Shown here piece by piece: positions 60,264 to 64,000 of a stretch of DNA of 64,000 bases. Each line of letters opens with the position of its first letter. Position 1 is the first letter of the stretch. Under the pieces are notes generated by a model. The model made no database searches and had not been told where the DNA came from. It saw only the letters and a program-made list of their open reading frames with translations. The position numbers and the translations under genes are program-made. Origin of the DNA: an uncultured Corynebacterium sp. (lineage in GTDB: Bacteria; Actinomycetota; Actinomycetes; Mycobacteriales; Mycobacteriaceae); NCBI RefSeq assembly GCF_946222835.1, contig NZ_CAMIHD010000001.1, forward strand, positions 269,566-333,565. Reading direction: 5' to 3'.

Positions 60264-62777
60264 ATGCTTATTTCCCAAGACTGGGTCACCCGCATCCTGG
60301 GCGCTAAGAACCCTGGTTGGAACGTTTCCGCTGCCGATATGGATTCCGGATTCGTGCGTGTTGGTTTTGAGACCGAGGGCTACGCTGCCATCCCAGAGAG
60401 CGCCGGTCCGCTGGTTATCGGCCAGGTCGTAGAGATCGAAGAACTTACGCAGTTCAAAAAGCCCATCCGCTATTGCCAGGTCAACGTAGGCCAGGCTAAT
60501 GGCACGGGTGAGCTGCAGGGCATTATTTGTGGCGCTCGCAACTTCCGCCTGAATGACTATGTCGTCGTGGCCCTTCCAGGTTCCGAGCTTCCTGGCGGCT
60601 TCAAGATTGCGGCACGCGAGACCTACGACCACATTTCAAATGGCATGATGTGCTCCGGCGCTGAGCTCGGCTTGGGCGCGCAGGCCAACGGCATCATCGT
60701 CCTAGGCGATGAAGTTGCCGATAAAGTAGGCGAAGATGCTCGCCCGGTTATTGGTTTGTACGATACTGACTTTGACGTCAACATCACCCCGGACCGTGGC
60801 TATGCGCTCTCCGCACGCGGATTGAGCCGTGAGATAGCCTCCGCGTTCGATCTGGAGTTTGCCGATATTGCCAAGGATCCTTCCTTAGCTGGCGTTGATA
60901 CTTCCGCCGTGCCGGCGGCGCAGGGTTCGCTTCTCGACGTCACTGTAAATCCCGAAACCAAGGCGCAGCGCTTCGGCCTCCGCAAGGTCAGCGGCATCGA
61001 TCCCCAAGCACGCACCCCATTCTGGTTAGAGCGCGAGCTTATGCTCTGTGGACAGCGCAGCGTGAACCTGCCCACCGATATTACTAACTATGTGATGTTG
61101 CTTTTGGGCGCCCCAATGCATGCCTTTGATGCCAATGTGATCCAAGGCAGCCTCGTTGTCCGCAACGCGGACGAGGGCGAAAAATTCGAGACGCTGGACC
61201 ATGTAAAGCGGGAACTTTCCGCAGAGGACGTGGTCATCCGTGATGACAATGGCATCCAGTCCTTGGCCGGCGTGATGGGCGGTACTACCTCCGAAATCTC
61301 GGCGGAGACCACAGACGTTGTCTTCGAATCTGCTATTTGGGATCCGATTACCGTCGCGCGTACCTCTCGCCGCCATAAGCTGTCTTCCGAATCCTCTCGT
61401 CGCTTTGAACGAGGCGTGGATCCGGCGATTGTAGAAGTCGCCCTAGATGCGGCTTGTGCGCTGCTGCAGCAGCTGGCAGGGGGCACCATTGAGGAAGGTC
61501 GTACGCTTATCGGGGACGTTGCCAAGCGCGAGCCCATTGCGCTGCGCACCGCAAAGGCCAGCGAATATGCAGGCGTGGACTACGCCCGTGAGACCGTTAT
61601 TTCCCGCCTGGAGGAAGTTGGTTGCACTGTTGCAGACGAAGGCGAGCTGCTCCAGGTAACACCTGCAACGTGGCGCACCGATATCTCGATGGATGTTGAT
61701 CTCATCGAGGAGATACTGCGTCTGGAAGGACTGGAGGATATTCCCACCGTCCTGCCAACCCCGGCTGGTAGCCGCGGTCTGACCCCAGCGCAGAAGCGTC
61801 GCCGTGCTATTGGTCACGGCCTAGCCTATGCCGGCTATGCAGAGGTATTGCCCGCACCGTTCGTAGCCAATGACGCCTTCGATGTGTGGGGCCTAGACAA
61901 GGACGATGCCCGCCGGCGCACCGTTGAGGTACAAAATCCGCTGGAAGCGGATAAGGCCATCCTGTCTACGACGCTGCTGCCTAATATGCTAGAAGCTATC
62001 GGCCGCAATGTTGCGCGCGGCCGCAGCGACCTCGCCCTGTATGGCCTGCAGCAGGTGGCGTTTAAGCGCACTAATGCATCCCCCATGCCGTCTGTAGCGC
62101 AGCGACCTTCTGAGCAAGTTATATCCGAACTCCTCGCGACCCTTCCTGAACAGCCCTTGCACGTGGCTACGGTGGCTACCGGCAATATCGAGCACGAAGG
62201 CCCGTGGGGTGAGGGCCGCGCATATAGCTATGCCGATGCGATCGAATCTGCCCGTCAGGTTGCTCGCGCTGCCGGTGTGGATATCGAACTGGAAGCAGCG
62301 CAGGCTCTGCCGTGGCACCCAGGCCGCTGTGCCGCCGTGAAGGTTGCCGGCACCGACGTGGTGTTGGGCCATGCCGGCGAGCTACACCCGCAGGTCTTAG
62401 AAGCCCTGAATCTGCCGGCACGCACTTGCGCTATGGAGCTGGATATCACCGCCATGCCGTTGGGGGAGAAGTTCCCCGCCCCGGTGCTGTCCTCGTTCCC
62501 GGCTTTGCATCAGGATATTGCCCTCGTAGTAGATGAAGATGTCCCAGCCGAGCGCGTACGCGCCACCGTGGAAGAGGGAGCGGGCGAGCTCATTGAGTCC
62601 GTGGAACTTTTCGATATCTTCCGTGGTGAGCAATTGGGTGAGGGTAAAAAGTCTCTGGCGTTCCAACTCTTGTTCCGCGCTGCGGATCGCACGTTGACCG
62701 ATGAAGAAGTCAATGAGCACCGCACGGCGGCAGCGGAATTGGCTAAGCAGCGTCTGGGCGCAGAGATGCGCGCATAA
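60264..62777 (+). CDS. pheT: Phenylalanine--tRNA ligase beta subunit
   Basis: 837 residues. Partner of PheS in an alpha2-beta2 enzyme. EMAP/OB tRNA-binding domain about 40-150, B3/B4 editing domain (about 215-385, VNLPTDITNYVMLLLGAPMHAFD), B5 domain about 400-480, a catalytic-like core and C-terminal FDX-ACB domain (SSFPALHQDIALVVDEDVPA onward). AAAGGA 10 bases before ATG 60264. Confidence 0.95.
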   Translation: MLISQDWVTRILGAKNPGWNVSAADMDSGFVRVGFETEGYAAIPESAGPLVIGQVVEIEELTQFKKPIRYCQVNVGQANGTGELQGIICGARNFRLNDYVVVALPGSELPGGFKIAARETYDHISNGMMCSGAELGLGAQANGIIVLGDEVADKVGEDARPVIGLYDTDFDVNITPDRGYALSARGLSREIASAFDLEFADIAKDPSLAGVDTSAVPAAQGSLLDVTVNPETKAQRFGLRKVSGIDPQARTPFWLERELMLCGQRSVNLPTDITNYVMLLLGAPMHAFDANVIQGSLVVRNADEGEKFETLDHVKRELSAEDVVIRDDNGIQSLAGVMGGTTSEISAETTDVVFESAIWDPITVARTSRRHKLSSESSRRFERGVDPAIVEVALDAACALLQQLAGGTIEEGRTLIGDVAKREPIALRTAKASEYAGVDYARETVISRLEEVGCTVADEGELLQVTPATWRTDISMDVDLIEEILRLEGLEDIPTVLPTPAGSRGLTPAQKRRRAIGHGLAYAGYAEVLPAPFVANDAFDVWGLDKDDARRRTVEVQNPLEADKAILSTTLLPNMLEAIGRNVARGRSDLALYGLQQVAFKRTNASPMPSVAQRPSEQVISELLATLPEQPLHVATVATGNIEHEGPWGEGRAYSYADAIESARQVARAAGVDIELEAAQALPWHPGRCAAVKVAGTDVVLGHAGELHPQVLEALNLPARTCAMELDITAMPLGEKFPAPVLSSFPALHQDIALVVDEDVPAERVRATVEEGAGELIESVELFDIFRGEQLGEGKKSLAFQLLFRAADRTLTDEEVNEHRTAAAELAKQRLGAEMRA

Positions 62778-62793
62778 CTAGCACGAACGAAGA

Positions 62794-62823
62794 GGCGGTG
62801 AGATATAACTCACCGCCCTTTTT
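62794..62823 (+). terminator. Terminator of pheST
   Basis: GGCGGTGAG/CTCACCGCC perfect stem with a 6-base loop, then CTTTTTC. Confidence 0.9.
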
Positions 62824-62825
62824 CA

Positions 62826-62898
62826 TACATTTATTCAGCTTAATTGAGCATAATTACCTGCGCCGTTGCTTAATTTGCATGAATAACATACGACGGAG
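62826..62898. promoter_or_regulatory. AT-rich boxes upstream of argC (possible ArgR sites)
   Basis: TACATTTATTCA (62826-62837), TGAGCATAATTA (62845-62856) and TTGCATGAATAACAT (62875-62889) resemble ARG-box half-sites (TGAAT/ATTCA, TGCAT/ATGCA). ArgR control of the argCJBD operon is known in corynebacteria; the exact boxes here are inferred. Confidence 0.4.
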
Positions 62899-62910
62899 TG
62901 TATTTAATGC

Positions 62911-62916
62911 TATAGT
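62911..62916 (+). promoter_or_regulatory. Leaderless -10 box of argC
   Basis: TATAGT ends 7 bases before ATG 62924 and no ribosome site lies nearby, so the argC mRNA probably begins at the A of ATG. Confidence 0.55.
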
Positions 62917-62923
62917 CGCCACT

Positions 62924-64000
62924 ATGACGATTTCAGTAGCAATAGCAGGGGCCACCGGATACGCAGGCAGCGAGATCCTCCGCTTGCTGTTGTCGCACCC
63001 GGCGTATCTAGGTGGGCATCTTCGCATTGGTGCGCTAACAGCCCATTCCTCTGCCGGTAAGAACGTGGCAGAACTTATGCCGCACCTCCCGCAGCTGGCA
63101 GATCGCGTCATTGCGGATACAACCATTGAAAACCTCCGCGGACATGACATCGTCTTTCTGGGCCTTCCACACGGTCACTCTAGCGCGATTGCGCAGCAGG
63201 TCGGGCAGCGGACGACGGTGATCGATTGTGCAGCCGATTTTCGCCTCCGCAGCAAGGCGGATTGGGAGAATTTCCACGGCGGTGACTATTCCGGCAGCTG
63301 GCCCTATGGAATCCCTGAGGTCCCTGGCAATCGGCAAGCGCTGCGGCGTACCAACCGAGTGGCTGTGCCGGGGTGCTTTCCTACGGCGGTAACCCTCGGT
63401 GTTCTGCCGGCAGTAGCGCACGAGCTCATTGAGCCGAGCCTCTCGGTTATCGCTATCACCGGTGTGTCCGGCGCGGGAAAGAAAGCCTCTGTGGCGCAGC
63501 TGGGCGCGGAAACCATGGGAAACATCAAGGCATATAAGCCTGGCGGGACGCACCGGCATACCCCAGAAATCCTGCAAAACCTGCAGCCATTTGCCCAAGA
63601 AAAGCTCACTGTGAGCTTCACTCCCGTTCTCGCCCCCTTAACGCGAGGGATCTTGGCGACGACTACGGCGGGGCTCAAAGAGGGCATCGGCAAGCGTGAG
63701 GTAGAAAGCGCATTCGGTGAATTATATGCCCAGGAACCGTTTTGTCGCGTCCTTCCAGCCGGGCAGCAGCCCGAAACCCAAAACGTAGTGGGAACCAACA
63801 TGGTCCATATTCAAGCTCATGTGGATGAACGCGCCAGACGCCTAGTGGTCACCGCAGCGCTGGACAATCTGTGCAAAGGGACAGCCGGTGCCGCCGTGCA
63901 ATGCATGAATCTAACACTTGGTTGGGAAGAAACCCTGGGTCTGCCTGAACTGGCCCCCAAAAGTTGGACTGGTTTAATTCTAGGCGGTGAGGGACTCAAG
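62924..64000 (+). CDS. argC: N-acetyl-gamma-glutamyl-phosphate reductase, 3' end altered and cut by window edge
   Basis: The frame is open from ATG 62924 to the right edge (359 codons). Third step of arginine synthesis. NADP site AGATGYAGSEILRLLLSHP at the start, DCAADFRLR near 107, catalytic Cys in AVPGCFPTAVTLG near 150, VSGAGKKA and YKPGGTHRHTPEI near 185-210, and the C-terminal NLCKGTAGAAVQCMNLTLGWEETLGLP. Family members end within a few residues of this last block. Here the frame continues through sequence resembling an IS3-type terminus, so the last few native codons seem replaced. The catalytic residues are intact, so activity may survive. Confidence 0.85.
   Translation, partial: MTISVAIAGATGYAGSEILRLLLSHPAYLGGHLRIGALTAHSSAGKNVAELMPHLPQLADRVIADTTIENLRGHDIVFLGLPHGHSSAIAQQVGQRTTVIDCAADFRLRSKADWENFHGGDYSGSWPYGIPEVPGNRQALRRTNRVAVPGCFPTAVTLGVLPAVAHELIEPSLSVIAITGVSGAGKKASVAQLGAETMGNIKAYKPGGTHRHTPEILQNLQPFAQEKLTVSFTPVLAPLTRGILATTTAGLKEGIGKREVESAFGELYAQEPFCRVLPAGQQPETQNVVGTNMVHIQAHVDERARRLVVTAALDNLCKGTAGAAVQCMNLTLGWEETLGLPELAPKSWTGLILGGEGLK
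63946..64000. mobile_element. Probable left end of an IS3-family insertion sequence (partial)
   Basis: TGAACTGGCCCCCAAAAGTT (63946-63965), continuing GGACTGG, has the shape of IS3/IS150-type terminal repeats (TG...CCCCCNAAAGTTGGAC). It begins where argC homology stops. Only 55 bases are visible, so the transposase, the other end and the target duplication cannot be seen. Confidence 0.5.

Overview
The window reads as a chromosomal segment of a Corynebacterium. The evidence is the conserved gene order leuCD ... mutT1-gpsA-ddl-DUF3515-thiL-ung-DAK2-recG-rsmD-coaD, then polA-rpsA-ptsG-coaE-uvrB-uvrA-infC-rpmI-rplT-pheST-argC. It is supported by actinobacterial families (DUF3515, HelD/HelR-like ATPase, Nudix plus histidine-phosphatase MutT1, LtbR) and by many starts that look leaderless: a TANNNT -10 box ends 6-8 bases before the start codon at 18 genes. 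Species assignment is not possible from reading alone.

Layout. 1-1.7 kb: 3' part of a secreted surface protein (choice-of-anchor M type) on the minus strand behind a Zur-like box. 1.9-4.6 kb: gltX, followed by tRNA-Gln and two identical tRNA-Glu genes. 4.6-5.1 kb: a 421-bp mobile-element remnant with inverted ends and an exact 8-bp target duplication. 5.3-10.2 kb: two tandem YhgE/Pip membrane proteins. 10.4-13.6 kb: a histidine-rich protein, ltbR and leuCD. 13.8-26.1 kb: envelope, lipid, repair and cofactor genes. 26.2-29.7 kb: a tightly overlapping operon joining a DUF368 (PopT-type) polyprenyl-phosphate transporter to a polar amino-acid-type ABC importer. 30-32.3 kb: a large secreted phosphoesterase. 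33-43 kb: tRNA-Leu, polA, an AlkZ-like protein, rpsA, ptsG and coaE. 43.5-56 kb: uvrB, two universal stress proteins, an APP1-like phosphatase, a HelR-like ATPase, a DoxX protein, uvrA and a beta-lactamase-fold lipoprotein. 56-62.8 kb: the infC-rpmI-rplT translation operon, a TM2 protein, a SpoU methyltransferase and pheST. 62.9 kb to the end: argC, whose 3' end appears to run into an IS3-type element.

Most striking: two otherwise intact genes carry single in-frame stop codons. leuC has TGA at 12347-12349, upstream of all three Fe-S cysteines. A TauE/SafE transporter has TAG at 25452-25454. If these are real, the strain should need leucine. Other points of interest are the leaderless-start pattern, which corrects several start sites, a 27-bp palindrome between the ptsG promoter and gene, an inverted repeat over the ltbR -10 box, the AUC start of infC, and the PopT-ABC operon. 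I found no clearly new multi-gene defence or mobile system. Most of the window is core chromosome.
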